Assembly (NCBI GenBank): GCA_050084515.1
Contig: CM114274.1
Span: 15,252,001-15,316,000, forward strand
Origin: Blasia pusilla
Lineage: Eukaryota; Marchantiophyta; Marchantiopsida; Blasiales
Reading direction: 5' to 3'
Length of the DNA: 64,000 bases
A program made the translations under genes and the position numbers. Below the pieces are notes generated by a model, which saw nothing but the letters and a program-made list of their open reading frames with translations, had not been told where the DNA came from and ran no database searches. Shown piece by piece: positions 13,078 through 28,083 of the stretch (within the stretch, counting starts at the first letter, position 1; the number at the start of each line of letters is the position of its first letter).

Positions 13078-14940
13078 CGAGAGAGAGGTTTCCGATTTTA
13101 TTTGTGTTTCTTTACGGCCCTTAAGCTAAGTCCCCAAATTTAGAACGAGGCCAAAAATGCATCTTTAGCCCACACAACGAGCCACACTAAGAGCGCGATC
13201 CCATGGACACGCAGAGAGGTCGTCGCGACCTCAATTTCAGCGTCCGAAGTAATATACCAATGGATAATGCAACGAATTACACCGGTCCCTAGTAATTTTA
13301 CCTCTGGCTATAAACGGGTCAAGGTTGCCATGATGCGGGGCCAATTCTGCGCCCAAAAGTTTTGGGCACAAAAAATCAACGACCCTCTATGGTCACCAAT
13401 TCATTGTGTGCATGGGATCTGGCCCTAAAGGTTTTTGATGTGTTGAATGGCAGGTATGTATCAAAGGTTATCGCCTAGTGTATTGAAGTTGGTTGCATGT
13501 ATTGAAATCCCCATTTCCTATGTAGCTTGTGCACTTTCCCTATTTAATTCTCATCTCAAAATGTTCCCAAACCCGTTTAGGATTTAGGGTCTCTGTCTCT
13601 TGCAATGTGTTCTTTCTAATTGCCTATGGTTGCAAACTTCGCCATATTGCTTAAACTTTTATATGAGTGTCTCCCAAATTTTAGAGGACTTGAGTTATGT
13701 CAAGTTCACACCTTAGAATAAGGAATCCAAATCTGTACTATAATGCGAGGAGGGGGAGTTACCTCTTTTGGTAAATCTTTTTTCCAAAATAAGTGAAGCT
13801 TCTCCCGAAGTAGTCATTCCAACTATCCCTTTCAAGTAAGAAGTTTTAAAAAATACAAAATAATAGAGTCACTCCCTCTTGCCTATTATTGACTTGATTT
13901 GATCTACAAAGTGTCCCTCCCCGCTGCCCTATTTTCTGATTTTTTGAATGTGATCTGATCTGCAAAGTGTCTCTCCTTGCAGCCCTATATTTGAATTTGA
14001 TTTGATTTGATTTGAAGGGACACATGTCTGAATGGTAATAGAAGTGAAGTAGTTTTGAAATGACAAGTCTCACTAAGACATCTGGAACCCAAGAAGCCTT
14101 TGGAATGCGAATAAATCATCTAGGTTCTCTAATTTGGAGAGGAGGTGTTGAAGAAATTGGAAGTAGCGTCAAATTGAAAGTGGTGAAAGAAGCTCGGAGT
14201 GAAGGAGATGATTTATTCCCTGAAGCTGTGGCGGCGAGGTTCCTGCACTTCTGGATTCGGTTTGAGAAGTTGGGGGAGGTGCATGTGAAATGAGCTGCAG
14301 GTTGCTCGTGATCAGATTGCTCGGGACCACTTGGAGGATCTAGGGGTGCGTTATTTAATTTTTTCTTTCTCAACTACGTGTTTTGTCCAATCTCACTTGT
14401 GCTTCTGGGTTGAATTGTCTATGGGTTTTGTATTCATACCGACTCTGGAGATCTTTCTGTGTTCTTATTACGATGCTCCAGTCTTTTTTCTCATGGCAGA
14501 TCGTGATGTGTCTTTCTTATCGTTTCTGTTACCTTGTCTCAAGCAATCTGAAACTTTGGGTGCTTTCACTTTTAACTGCTATATTGCATCAAGTGTTCTT
14601 GGATCCTCTTTGGCTTCATGCATGCAGATCTTGCTGTCGATGATCAGGCTCATCGCTGAGTTAGTCTCGTAGTTACTGCACACTGATGCTGTAGGTGTGA
14701 AACAAATGTGATGTGCCAAGAAAAAAATGCCATTCAAAGTTCCCTAAGATTTCCCGTTTACTCCTGTCCGTTTCTTCCTTGTGTGGAGAACTTTTTGGCT
14801 CAGTGATCAAAGTGCACAACCTCTTAATCTGCAAGTTTTTGATCCATTAAATAAATTCACAGATGTGACTAATGTGCCTACATGTTCGTGCTCGCGGAAG
14901 TTCATTTTTGAAGCACAGTTCCTATGCTTGAGCTACCAGA
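13078..14940. other. Unassigned, low-copy looking DNA
   Basis: Short open frames (for example 14060-14293 and 14331-14672) show no family motifs. 13780-13880 is similar to 15790-15900 (shared CCAACTATCC, TTCAAG and GAGTCACTCCC), a dispersed repeat pair. A roughly 70 bp duplication with CTGATCTGCAAAGTGTC-like words lies at 13880-13990. Confidence 0.4.
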
Positions 14941-15145
14941 AATTTGAAGCACGATCGGAAATTGGAGGTGAGGAAATTCATCCAGCGAGGTACTCTAACC
15001 ACAAGAAGCACGACCAGAAATTGGAGGTGAGGAAATTCGTCAAGCAAAGGTTTGTGTCAAACACCGAGCAAAAAATTCGACCCGAAATTGGAGGTGAAGA
15101 AATTCGTCGGGTGAAGGTTTGTGTCAAACACCGAGCAAGGAACAC
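14941..15145. repeat. Tandem repeat, about three diverged units
   Basis: Units of roughly 60-70 bp begin GAAATTGGAGGTGAGGAAATT; the last two share GGTTTGTGTCAAACACCGAGC. An open frame (14781-15248, +) runs through it, but its peptide is only the repeat and I do not regard it as a gene. Confidence 0.75.
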
Positions 15146-15364
15146 CAAAGAAATTCGAACCAAGGATCACCATTTTCAGGTCTATGCGTTTGCTGTGCTC
15201 CCTTCAAGCTTGCCCGCCGGATGGAGTAACATTAGGGTGGCGGCCTAAAGATCAAAATAATTATTTTTAGCCGGACTCGATCCTAACCCATATAGCGCGC
15301 AGCCGACGACCTGCCCTCCTTGCCTCGCCCAGACATTTGTTAATAATGCGGGGGATTTTTTATT

Positions 15365-15610
15365 TAATGAACATGAACATGCTAAATACCCGATATTGCT
15401 AAGCTGGAAAAACAAAGCATGTTCATTTGCTTAATCCGAAGACCCGAAAAGGACACCATTTTCGGGTCTTTAGCATGTTCATGTTCATTTTTGGGTCTTA
15501 AGCATGTTCATTTTCTTAATCCGAAGACCCGAAAAGGACACCATTTTCGGGTCTTTAGCATGTTCACTTTCAAGTCTTAAGCATGTTCATTTGCTTTGTT
15601 TTTCTTGCCC
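15365..15610. repeat. Tandem/inverted GCATGTTCATT repeat cluster
   Basis: A segment of about 95 bp starting GCATGTTCATTTGCTTAATC, with CCGAAGACCCGAAAAGG and CGGGTCTTTAGCATGTTCA, occurs twice (about 15418 and 15502). CCGAAAAGG...TTTTCGG can fold within each unit. Confidence 0.75.
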
Positions 15611-16162
15611 GGATCCCGTTGCCCGATTGCAGGCAAGAAATGCGTGTAGGAGGATGTTTATATTTTTCGCTTCCACCACACAACCTGATATATATTTAGT
15701 GAAATTATTTATTTATATATTATTATGTAAAATTTGTATTTATATGAATTTTTAGCCTCTTTTCTCTTTAAAAATTTAATATACTCTTTTTAAATTTGAA
15801 GAAGTGAAGATTTTCCCAATATAGTCTTCCCAACTATCCTCTTCAAGGAAAAAGTTAAAAAAATATTAGATATCATAAGAGTCACTCCCACGGCCCTATA
15901 TTTGAATGTGTAGAAGTTGATGCATCCAAACTCAAGCTATGAGTCGGTTGTCTCAGGGGTATTGAAAATGCTTCAGTGATTGAAAAAATATAGTTATGAT
16001 ATTCAAAACTTAAATGCCCGTGCATCTCACAGGCATTCTTATTAGTCCTTTGAAAAAGAAAAACTCCAATTCAAAGATTTTTCCCCTGGGCCCGCCACAC
16101 CCGTTGTCTTTTTGAAGGGGGGTAATTGAGTCAAAACGTCTTACTAAATGATTGTCACGAAA
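15611..16162. other. Intergenic, no gene seen
   Basis: AT-rich DNA holding the second copy of the dispersed repeat noted with 13780-13880. Nothing else is recognised. Confidence 0.4.
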
Positions 16163-16500
16163 GGCAGCTAACTTTAGGTCCGCAGCTAAATTAAGAGGCC
16201 TAAATCACGCTTGGGCATCCGCGACAGCGCAGGCCCAAACTGCGCTCGAGCCTCTGTATGTTGGGCGGAAGGCAGCTAACTTTAGTTCCACAGCTAAATT
16301 AAGCGCGCGCTATGTCACGCGTGGGCATCCGCGACAGCGCGGGTCCAAACGGCGCCAGATAGCGCTGTTACACAGATAGCCTGTGAGCCTCTCTCTTTCT
16401 ATTTGGCGGGAGGAGGCTAACTTTAAGTCCCTATCTAAACTCAGCGCGCTGAATGACGCGTGGACGTCCGCGACAGCGCAGGTCCAAACTGCGCCAGAGA
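16163..16500. repeat. GC-rich tandem repeat, three units
   Basis: Units start near 16163, 16271 and 16412 with GG(C/A)(A/G)GCTAACTTTA and each contains CATCCGCGACAGCGC (CGTCCGCGACAGCGC in the third) followed by a CCAAAC(T/G)GCGC word. Units differ in length (about 108, 141 and 90 bp). GC content contrasts sharply with the AT-rich flanks. Confidence 0.8.
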
Positions 16501-17264
16501 GCTTTCTGACTGTGGACTCTCACTAGTCAAAACCCTTACTTTTCGCCGTGTCGGTAAAAGAGGAAACATGAGGATTCGTCTTTCCAAAGTCTCCCAAAGA
16601 AGCGGCGCTCTCACGCCCGGCAATCTTTCAGTGGAAAAGAAATTCTCGGAAGGCTTCCAAAGTTGTCGGCTCGCTACACAGAGATTCCCGTAATATCCTG
16701 ACGGTTACTCTTGACTCGTCTCGTTATTACTAGAAATACCACGTTTTTCTAGCCTCGGGACATCGCGTTCCCACGTGGAATATTTTCAGGTTTTAATGCG
16801 TACTTAGGAAACCTCCAAAATTTTGGGAATATGTTTTGTTTTCCTACCTACACACTTAGGAGATCTTCCGAGATAATTGTCTTTTCCGGCGGAGATCTGA
16901 TTGTCAATCATTGGATTGAAATCATAAATTTTTGTTCCATTTTAAAATCTTCAAAACATTTATTTATTAATGAAGTATTTCTTTGTATAAAATATGTGAA
17001 AATTGATTACAAATAGTCCAAACTTCTTGGACCTTACTCTTTTATAGTCTCCCAAGGTCTTGATTTTTCGTTTAGGGTCGTCGGAGAGTTGATATTGATA
17101 TGTCTTAAGGTGGATTGTGGATACTAGGTGATATGGTGATAGTTGATCCAACACGTTATGATTTGGTGTGTCGAGTTGCACATACCAAAAGTTCCACGGC
17201 CGAAGCAGAAGCAAGAATCATGAAGTTAAGTTATGTTGTGATTTTGTGACAAATGGATTTATTA
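16501..17264. other. Intergenic, no gene seen
   Basis: Short frames only, with no recognisable motif. Confidence 0.4.
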
Positions 17265-17520
17265 TTTTGTAGTGGAAGTATTCGGTCATTTACATGTATC
17301 TTTTGATACTTTTCTAAACATATGTGCTCACCACTCCCTTGAGAATCATCATCTTGCCCCTTCCCGAAGTCCTTCTTTCTCTGTAGTCACTATTTATTTT
17401 CGACAATGCATTTCGGTGGCCTTACAACGTGCTCAAGCTTTGGCATTGATACGTCGTGTGGAACTGGTGTGGTTCACTCGCCTCGTCATCTGTTCACATT
17501 CAACCAGCCATTAGTGTTCT
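17265..17520 (+). pseudogene. LINE 3' coding remnant
   Basis: The frame at 17272-17514 encodes a piece ending ALQRAQALALIRR, preceded by FDTFLNICAHH. The LINE remnant on - at 53.6-54.0 kb encodes FDSFLTDCAHH, then ALQRAQANGLVRR, with the same spacing logic. Only the extreme C-terminus is left. It is independent evidence that this LINE family inserted more than once in the window. Confidence 0.65.
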
Positions 17521-17760
17521 TGTCAGATTTGTTTCAATCTATCAATCATGTAGCTCATTGAGTTGGTATTGGCTAATTTCCATTTTATTTTTGCATTCCA
17601 TTATCATGCATTTTTTGACTCCTTCTCTTTTTTGAGATGTCTTTCGTTGTCCTCTTTTGAGGTTTTTTATTACAATAAAGTGGAGATTTAGACGCTCTCA
17701 TCTAAACTAATCTCTTGAAAATTTACTCCTTGTCCTCATTCCCCTAAACGCTAGAAAAGA

Positions 17761-17950
17761 ATCCTCCTTTGGCACCCTTGCTGGAATTTTATCCCCTTCT
17801 CTAGAATTTCCTCCCCTCCATAATGAAAATTCATCCTTATTTTCGTACCCTATAAAATCCTCCTTTGGCACCCTTGCTGGAATTTTATCCCCTTCTCTAG
17901 AATTTCCTCCCCTCCATAATGAAAATTCATCCTTATTTTCGTACCCTCTC
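17761..17950. repeat. Near-identical 96 bp tandem duplication
   Basis: Copies start at 17761 and 17857 (ATCCTCCTTTGGCACCC) and appear identical through TTATTTTCGTACCC, so the duplication is very recent or an assembly artefact. Confidence 0.9.
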
Positions 17951-18400
17951 CTATTGAGAAATTACATATGAAATTTTTTTGGATAAAGTTTATCTTTTTA
18001 AAATTTTCCAAAATCTATCCAAAATTAGACACTTAAAAAGAAACCTTATCTAAATTTTCCTTTTTTTCTCTCTCAATATTTCTTTAAAAAACTTCTTTCT
18101 TTTCCATTTTCTTATTTTCTAGTAGAAAATAAAGCTCTTATTTATTAGGCCATCTTTCCTCCATTTTTTTATTCCCTTCCCATATTTTGAAAAAAACTAT
18201 CATTCCTCTCCTATTATTTAAAAATTCATCATCATCTTTTGCATTGCCACACACTTTTTCCCAAATTTATTGTTTTCTCCTTCCACTCCCTTTTCAACAT
18301 TAGACGATAATATCTCTCCTCCCGAAAACCCTTTAAAAAAGAAAAGAAAGTTGGTTCCTCAAAAAGTTACATATACGAAATCTTAATTAGACACGGGAAG
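17951..18400. other. AT-rich intergenic, no gene seen
   Basis: Homopolymer-rich T/A sequence with no coding potential recognised. Confidence 0.5.
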
Positions 18401-20909
18401 TTCAAATACGACAAAAATCCAGAAACGATGTGCAAATGTTCCTCGGAAAGTGAGACAAACTCCACCGGCAAAACTCAAAAGTCGATGTCGCCGGCCTCCG
18501 CCACGTGCACGTCGGGCGAGGGATAGACGTGGATGGAAAGCGAGGAGCGAGCGCGAGAGCTACGGATCCGGCGCCGTCCGTCGACGGGGTAGACGGAAGC
18601 GCAATCGACGGAATCCTGGCGACGAGGACGAGCGCGCGTGGGCCCCCCCAGCGAGCCGCTCCACAGGACGGAATTCTGCGCTGGGCCCCACCCCCCTCGG
18701 CGTCATCATCTAGTGAGGAAGGGAGGAAGGAGATCTTCCACCTCCTCCTCCCGCTCCCCTCACGATCCTTTTGTGGGCGCTTCGGGCGGAGCACCTCGCA
18801 ATCGATTTCTCCACCCGAATCGATTTTCTCTCTACCGCATCCGTTCGAATGCCTTCGACCCTCTAGAGCTTCAGGACACCCCTTCGCATCACTCGCATCC
18901 GGAGAGAGAGAGAGGGATCCTTCGACAGCGGCGCCATGGGAGAAGGCGCATGACCGTCGCGCATGAATTCGGGGGAGGGGTTTCAGTTCGAAGGGGTGGG
19001 TCGGTGGGTGTGTGTGTCAAAGTTAGTAAGCTGTGGGATGGGTGGATGCTGATCGCCACAGTGAATGCAGGAACTGGAATTTCCATAGCTGGGTTTAGGG
19101 GCTAGCGATGGGGAGGGAGTGCGATTCCGAGCTTCCCGCCTGTGGATGCTTGCGTTCGTTCCATGATCCTGCCCAGTCGATTCTGGGGAGTGTTTATATT
19201 TATCGATGTGTGGGTTGTATATATAGATCAAGTGAGAGTGAGGGATGAGTGAAAAATTTAGGCTTCGAGATCGATCTCCATAGCTCGATTCGCACCTGGA
19301 GGAAGAGCAGTAGGTGGGGCGGATCGGAGGTGTCTTTGGATGAGAGACACTGGACCCAAGAACTCGATCTCTTCCTCCAGACTTTGAACATTTCCTGTGT
19401 AGATACGTGCCATTCATATTCGATCTCAAGGTTAGAAAGAGAAAGAGAGAGAGAGAGACTTATTTCTTCATTTATTTTTCTTTCGTTACTGTTAGTTTTT
19501 CCCCATCAGCTTCGATCTACATATTCCGTATTTTCTCTCGGTACTGAGTTTTCCCGTCAACAAAATTCGAGACGTCCCACGAATTGCCATATATCTGCAT
19601 CTCCACCGACCTGTCGAGTGCTGCATCCATTTCTTCGACCTTCAGGTACGTTTCATCATCTCTGATCTTCTCTTCTCATCTATGACGACTCCTTGCACTT
19701 CGTGCTCCACAATGTGGGCTTGCAGTGGTCCCAGTGAATCCAGCTTAGCGTCAAGAAATTCGCTCTCTGGCTGGGGTCATTCATCGCCAGCCCAACAGAA
19801 CTCGCTGCTAGAATCGATCACATTAATCGTCGTGTGCTCGTCCCACATATAAAGGAGACTGCACGAGCTACGTCGCATGAGTAGATTCAACGATCGTGCA
19901 GAGTCTTCGAATTATGCGCCATATGCATGAGCAGCAGCTGCTGATCGTGAAGTTTGAAGGTAGCCCATGAGAACTTCCATCTTTCCGGAGACGGTTGTGC
20001 TGCTGCTGCCGCCTCCATCGATCAGCAACTTTTCGTACATGATATTGATCCGTTGGGTGAATCAGAGCATGGTCCTTTGGACGAATGAGCATCTTCGAAT
20101 CATAAGTCTGGAATCGAAGTAATCGATGCAGCTCGTATGAAGCGCATGAAAGAAATAGAGATCTTCGAATCGTCCGATTATTCGAACAGCATAGAAGTAA
20201 TCCGCTCTGCCGCCTCCATTGATTAGCAACTTCTTGTACATGATATTAGTCAGGGCTGGGTGGATCAGAGCATGATCCTTGGGACGAATTAGCACCTTTC
20301 GGATCCTAATTCTGAAAACTAAACAATCGATGCAGCTCACGAAGTAGAAGTAGATGTTTCTGGTGTTCGACCTTCGAATCATCCGAACGGCACAGAAGTA
20401 ATCTGCTCACTCACTGAGGTCGCTTCGGTCTACGGATTCTCTGGATGTAAGTAAGGATGTTGATGATCGGCCTTTCTTCTTAAGACGCTCGGTGGATTCC
20501 GTCCATCTCTGGTGGCTGAGCCCAGCTCTCGTTCGTCGGATGGGGATCGAACGGAGCAGGGGCGAGCGACGTTGAGCGCACGCCGGACACGAGAGCTTTC
20601 CGTAGAGACTGATTATCTATCCACTGGTGGAGTACGTACGTAGCTGCGAGAGATGCGTTCGTAAGGAGGGACGTACGTGCACGGGAGTTGCATGAGTGGG
20701 TCCGTGACTATGACCGCCGATGGAAAGCATCCACGGCCCAGGCTGGCTAAATCCACGGACGGATGGAGTTCGTTACTGCAATACCCATGGCATGAACTCC
20801 GGCGGCATTGTTCGATTGACTGACTGACGGTGGATGTGAATGGACCACGTACCCTGCAGACGGAGAGGTGGTGCGTCGGATCGGTCGATCGGGCGGCCAG
20901 AAAGCATCC
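18401..20909. other. GC-rich island upstream of peroxidase, no gene identified
   Basis: GC content rises abruptly and overlapping open frames of 130-155 codons appear on both strands (for example 18505-18966, 18638-19105 and 18402-18794 -). Their peptides are low-complexity Arg/Ser/Pro and none has a recognisable domain, so they look like GC-driven chance frames. GAGAGA tracts near 18900 and 19440 are typical of plant 5' leaders. A transcribed but unrecognised locus here is possible. Confidence 0.35.
20006..20410. repeat. Tandem duplication, about 201 bp x 2
   Basis: CTGCCGCCTCCAT at 20006 and again at 20207 starts two diverged copies, sharing ACATGATATT, GATCAGAGCATG and GAAGTAATC words. 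Confidence 0.75.
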
Positions 20910-23813
<2,904 letters not shown>

Positions 23814-24215
23814 CTCTCTCCGACTCGTCATCGCCGCCGTCGTCCTCCATCTCGGTCTCTCCCCGGCCCCATCTCCGGCTGCGTGTCGTCTCGCTGCAGC
23901 GCGTGGATCGTCCCGGAACTCGCGTAATTCAGGGACGATCTGCCCAGAATCTCCCCGGTAATCTTGGAACCCGGGAGGAGCTTCCCGATCCTCTTGGAAT
24001 CCGGGAGGACCCTCCCAGTACCCTCGGAAACCGGGAGGATCTTCCCGGAGTGGCGTGGTGTTGGAGCCGATTTTATGGACGTGAAACTCGAAATCGCTGC
24101 CGCACGGACGGACGGACGGACGGAAGTCGTCCTCCGTCAGTGAACGGCATTCAGAGATCCATAGGGTAGACGGACGGAGTAGGTAGGTAGGTAGGTAAGT
24201 AGGTAGGTAGCTGTC
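23814..24215. repeat. Peroxidase 3' flank with repeated CCGGGAGGA motif and microsatellites
   Basis: Between 23945 and 24055 a unit of about 30 bp with CCGGGAGGANCNTCCC repeats three to four times, each able to form a short GGGAGG/CCTCCC-type hairpin. ACGGACGGACGGACGG runs near 24106-24122 and (TAGG)n near 24178-24212. Confidence 0.75.
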
Positions 24216-27200
24216 GTGAATATTCACTGGCCCTTCAATCTCACACAATTCATGCGAGCGAGCGAGCTAGTGAAGAATCGTCGCTGGCGGCGGCTGATGA
24301 AAAGAAGAAAGTATTCAATCAATCAGCACGTCCCTCGCCACGCAGCTGCATGGCGTGCATGGGACCGCAGATGGATCCGGAGCTCCGTCGAACTTCCTCT
24401 CACGGAAGGACACGTCCAGCAGCTCGATCCATCGAGGCCGCCCAACCCCCGGGACGGATCACCCGTTCGAGGGTTCAGATCTCGTCGACCACTAGCCAGC
24501 GTTCATGCATGAGAACGCTCTAAACCCTAAAAGGATCGATTAATCGATCGATTAGGCAAACACAAACAAACAAAGTAAATAGAAACGCACAAAGAAAGAA
24601 AGAAGTAGTTATTCATCAGATGCCATGAGGCACATTGTTTTGTTCGTGGCCCATGAGCTCTAGTATTTAGAGGCTCGTGATCTCGACATTAGTCATTATT
24701 AAATTAATTAAGAAAGAAATTAATTCACAAAGTAATTCTTTTAAATTAACGTCACTTACATCGCTTGATGGTTCCATTGTGCGACGTGTCTAGCATTCGA
24801 GTTTAGAAACGAGAAATAAAACAAGGTCTCTACATTTGGAGGCCCCTCTACTTTTTCTTTCCCAACTTACTTATGTCCACTACTTATCGATTGGTTTACG
24901 GACTTTCATATTTTATAACATGAAAGGAAAAAATATGAAATCTTTCAGTGGATTCCATTTTGATGTTACGCTTCTATGCAAGTGACTGATGTTGTCCAAA
25001 CATTAAATGTGTTTTGTTTGGATACCTTAAACCCCCACAGCAAAAAAAAAATACCTTCCTGAATAGTTAATTAATCAGCGCGAAAGGTGTGAAGAAACGA
25101 AGAAGAAGACTATTTTCCTCAAAGCCCATGCTATGCAGATAGTAAAAGCTAAATAGTCAAGGTGTACTATATCAACCCTACCTTACGAGTCATAAGATGG
25201 TTTTATCACCCATGTTCTTCAAAGGATGAGCCTTCTTAAAACGGAGAAAAACCATGCTAATAATATAGACACCCTATAAGTCTCTCCCACTAATAAAAGA
25301 AGATGATTTTCCATGAGCTCGAAATAGCCCCATGATTCCCATCCCTTCCCATTATGGAGCTTCCTCCCACCTATAGGGTGAAAAGTATTCCTCCCTTCCT
25401 ACTCCAAAAAAAGCTCTCTGCACTTGTGTTTAGTACCTATGTCACACGTTATGGCTTGCCCTCCCACTCCCCATTCCAAGAGAACTATTTGCACTTGGGT
25501 TGACCCATGTGACACATCATGGCCGGGGGCTCTCCCACCCACTCTCCAAGTTCCAAAAGAACTATTTGTTGCACTTGTGACACATCATGGCTTGCTCTTG
25601 GCACCTGGCCTTGGCCTTGCTCTACCACCCACTCTCAGAATTCTAGAGGGAGTATTTGTTGCACTTTTGTTGAGTGACCCATGTCACACACATCATGGCT
25701 TGCTCGTAGAATCGATCAAGATCATGGCAGTGCTCTCCCACCCACGTACATGCCATTGAGCGATTCGCCCTAAAAACTCGTGGTGATATTTTATAGATGT
25801 TTATGTTTATTATGCCATTCCATTTTCGAATGCAACTTTTTGTGGTCACTCTCCTAAACTGGAATCGGGGGATATGCTTTGGGAATCCCTCCACTCCTGC
25901 TGCATGAGGGGCTGCCCCCACCTTCTTCGGTTTATTCCGTTTATTCGGTTGATTCGATCGATTCATCGTTAGATATCCATTCGAACTGTTGATCTTTTCT
26001 GAGATCTGTGAGTGGATTGAGACTTCCTTGGATCTGTTGATTGATGGGCTCTTTGTTTCTTAAATCTCTTGATGGATGGATGCTTTCTTTCGAAGTGTTC
26101 AGATATCTTGATTGTTCGATTCTTCGTTTCGTAGATCTCATGAGGATGGATTCTTAGATCTCCTCTCCTGAGTTCGGGCACCGGCGGTCGATGGGAGGCT
26201 TGCCTGCGATGCTGGGTAGCTAGTTAAGTCGGGCCGATCTCTTGAATTTCGTGGTCGAGTCCGATCGGATGCCAGCTGCTCATCGATGAGTCTGGTTCGT
26301 GAGGTAAAGGTGGTGGGAGGCGACTTATGTGAGAAATTGCCGGCTGGAGATCGACTGCAGCCAGAGAGAAATGCGCGATATCTTGAGAATTGTCTTGACT
26401 TTTCGGTGGTCTGATCGATTGATGCACTCTATGGCTATGGTGGAACAGACTTAAGACAGACGGATCAAGCAGTTGACTTGCGTAGCTGCTGCTGAGGGAG
26501 GCGTGGATCCCAGAGCTGTTCCGAATCGGCAGAGGTCGCAGAGTCGACATCGATCGGAGGTATGTGTGGCATCGAGGGCTGGAGTTCGAACGCACAATGT
26601 ATCTGCATCTGGGAGCAAAGATAATTGCAGACTGCTCTTGCACCTGAAGTAAGTTTGGCCTTGATTCGAGTCCGGTAGATAGATGCATCGATGGAGCGCT
26701 CGCTGTTCAGGCTGCTCGATCTTCGAGTGGCTGAGAATCTGAATCAGTAGCACTCGCAGAGTTAAACGATCGGAGGACATCGAAGCTCCAGATCCGAATC
26801 AGCAGCACTCGCAGAATGAATCAATCGGAGGACATCGAAGGCTCGAGCTCGAGTTGTTGCTCATGTATTGAGAGTTGTTTCGACCCTCGTGTTTCGAGTC
26901 TAGATCCGATCGATGCATCGACGGAACGCTCGCACTAGCTTCACACATCTCAGAGTGGCTGAGAAGTGCTTGAAAAGTCGTGAACTGCTCTACATCTGAA
27001 TCGGAAGCTCTCGCAGAAAGAAAAAACGAACCCGAAGCCCACGACGGTGATCTCGGCAGCAGAATCGAAGAGCTCGGAGTTTAAATCATCTAGATATGGC
27101 CGAAGCCCTTTCGTATTCAATCCGATTCTAACTCGCAGTGGGGTGTCATCGACAGAGAGCTCTTGCGGATGAGACTCGAAGGGCTGCAGATCGAGCCGTA

Positions 27201-28083
27201 AGCACGATTCGCAAGATGTTGGTGGAAACTCGCTATCTCTTGTTCACTTCGGTCGACTTGGAGATCCACGATTCGGCTCCTGCTTCTGCTGCGGTCTGGC
27301 GTTTCGGCAGTAGATATTCTTTCGCTATGCGTCAAGGGATAGAGCGCGCATCGAATGGCATTGTCACCTTGAACTTCGTCGACCATATGCATCGTCCAAA
27401 GCTCCACCTGTCTGGCTCAGCTTCGTAGGTGAGATATCCCTATCGAATCGACTCTCACGTGGAACTTCTTCTGCTCTTCTCTCTCAGTTCTGAAATGCGT
27501 GTCCGTCTCTTAGAACATTCTAAATGGCTTTCAGACTCGAAATCGGAGCTTTGCTTCGTTTCGTGCTATTCCCTCGCAGTTCTGAAGGAGAAAAAACCGT
27601 TCATCTCTTGATTCGAAAACTTGACTCCATCTCAACTCACCCCATAAATGACTTTCTATAATTAATTCTATGTGTATAATGGCGAGATCGACTAATATAT
27701 ATTTTTGTTTCGAATGAGATTGATGTGCTTATATATGGTGACTACTCTATCTCCAGCTCGACGTTCAGCCCATTCAGCTTTTGATAAGAATTCTATTTCC
27801 AATCATAAGTCGAATTTCTTCCAGAGATTGATGGTCACTCGTTACCATTTTTAGCCCCTCATCTCCATCCCCTCCTCAACCTTCCCTCATCTTCTTATTT
27901 GTAGGAGGAGTCAGGTTGATCTACATTGAGTCGAGTGAGATTGTAAGGGTGTCGACAGGGATTGATGATGGATGGAAGAGTTGATTGATTGGACAGAAGC
28001 TGATGGACTGAAAATCGAACGTGCAGGCTCAACTTCGTACCAAACGAGTGTAAGCGTGAAAATCTATCTGTGCTCGCCTCAAA
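24216..28083. other. Intergenic with short tandem repeats, no gene identified
   Basis: 25420-25710 holds three to four diverged units containing TCACACATCATGGCTTGC-like words. 26735-26845 holds a 53 bp unit twice (ATC(T/C)GAATCAG(T/C)AGCACTCGCAG). Frames such as 26224-26688 (-) and 27138-27428 (+) have no recognisable domain. Confidence 0.4.

Noticed and set aside
14781-15248. 155-codon frame on + as a gene
   Set aside because: Its second half is the translated tandem repeat and the first half has no recognisable motif.
18402-19105. Overlapping 130-155 codon frames in the GC-rich island
   Set aside because: Frames open on both strands, low-complexity Arg/Pro/Ser peptides and no domain: expected by chance in high-GC DNA.
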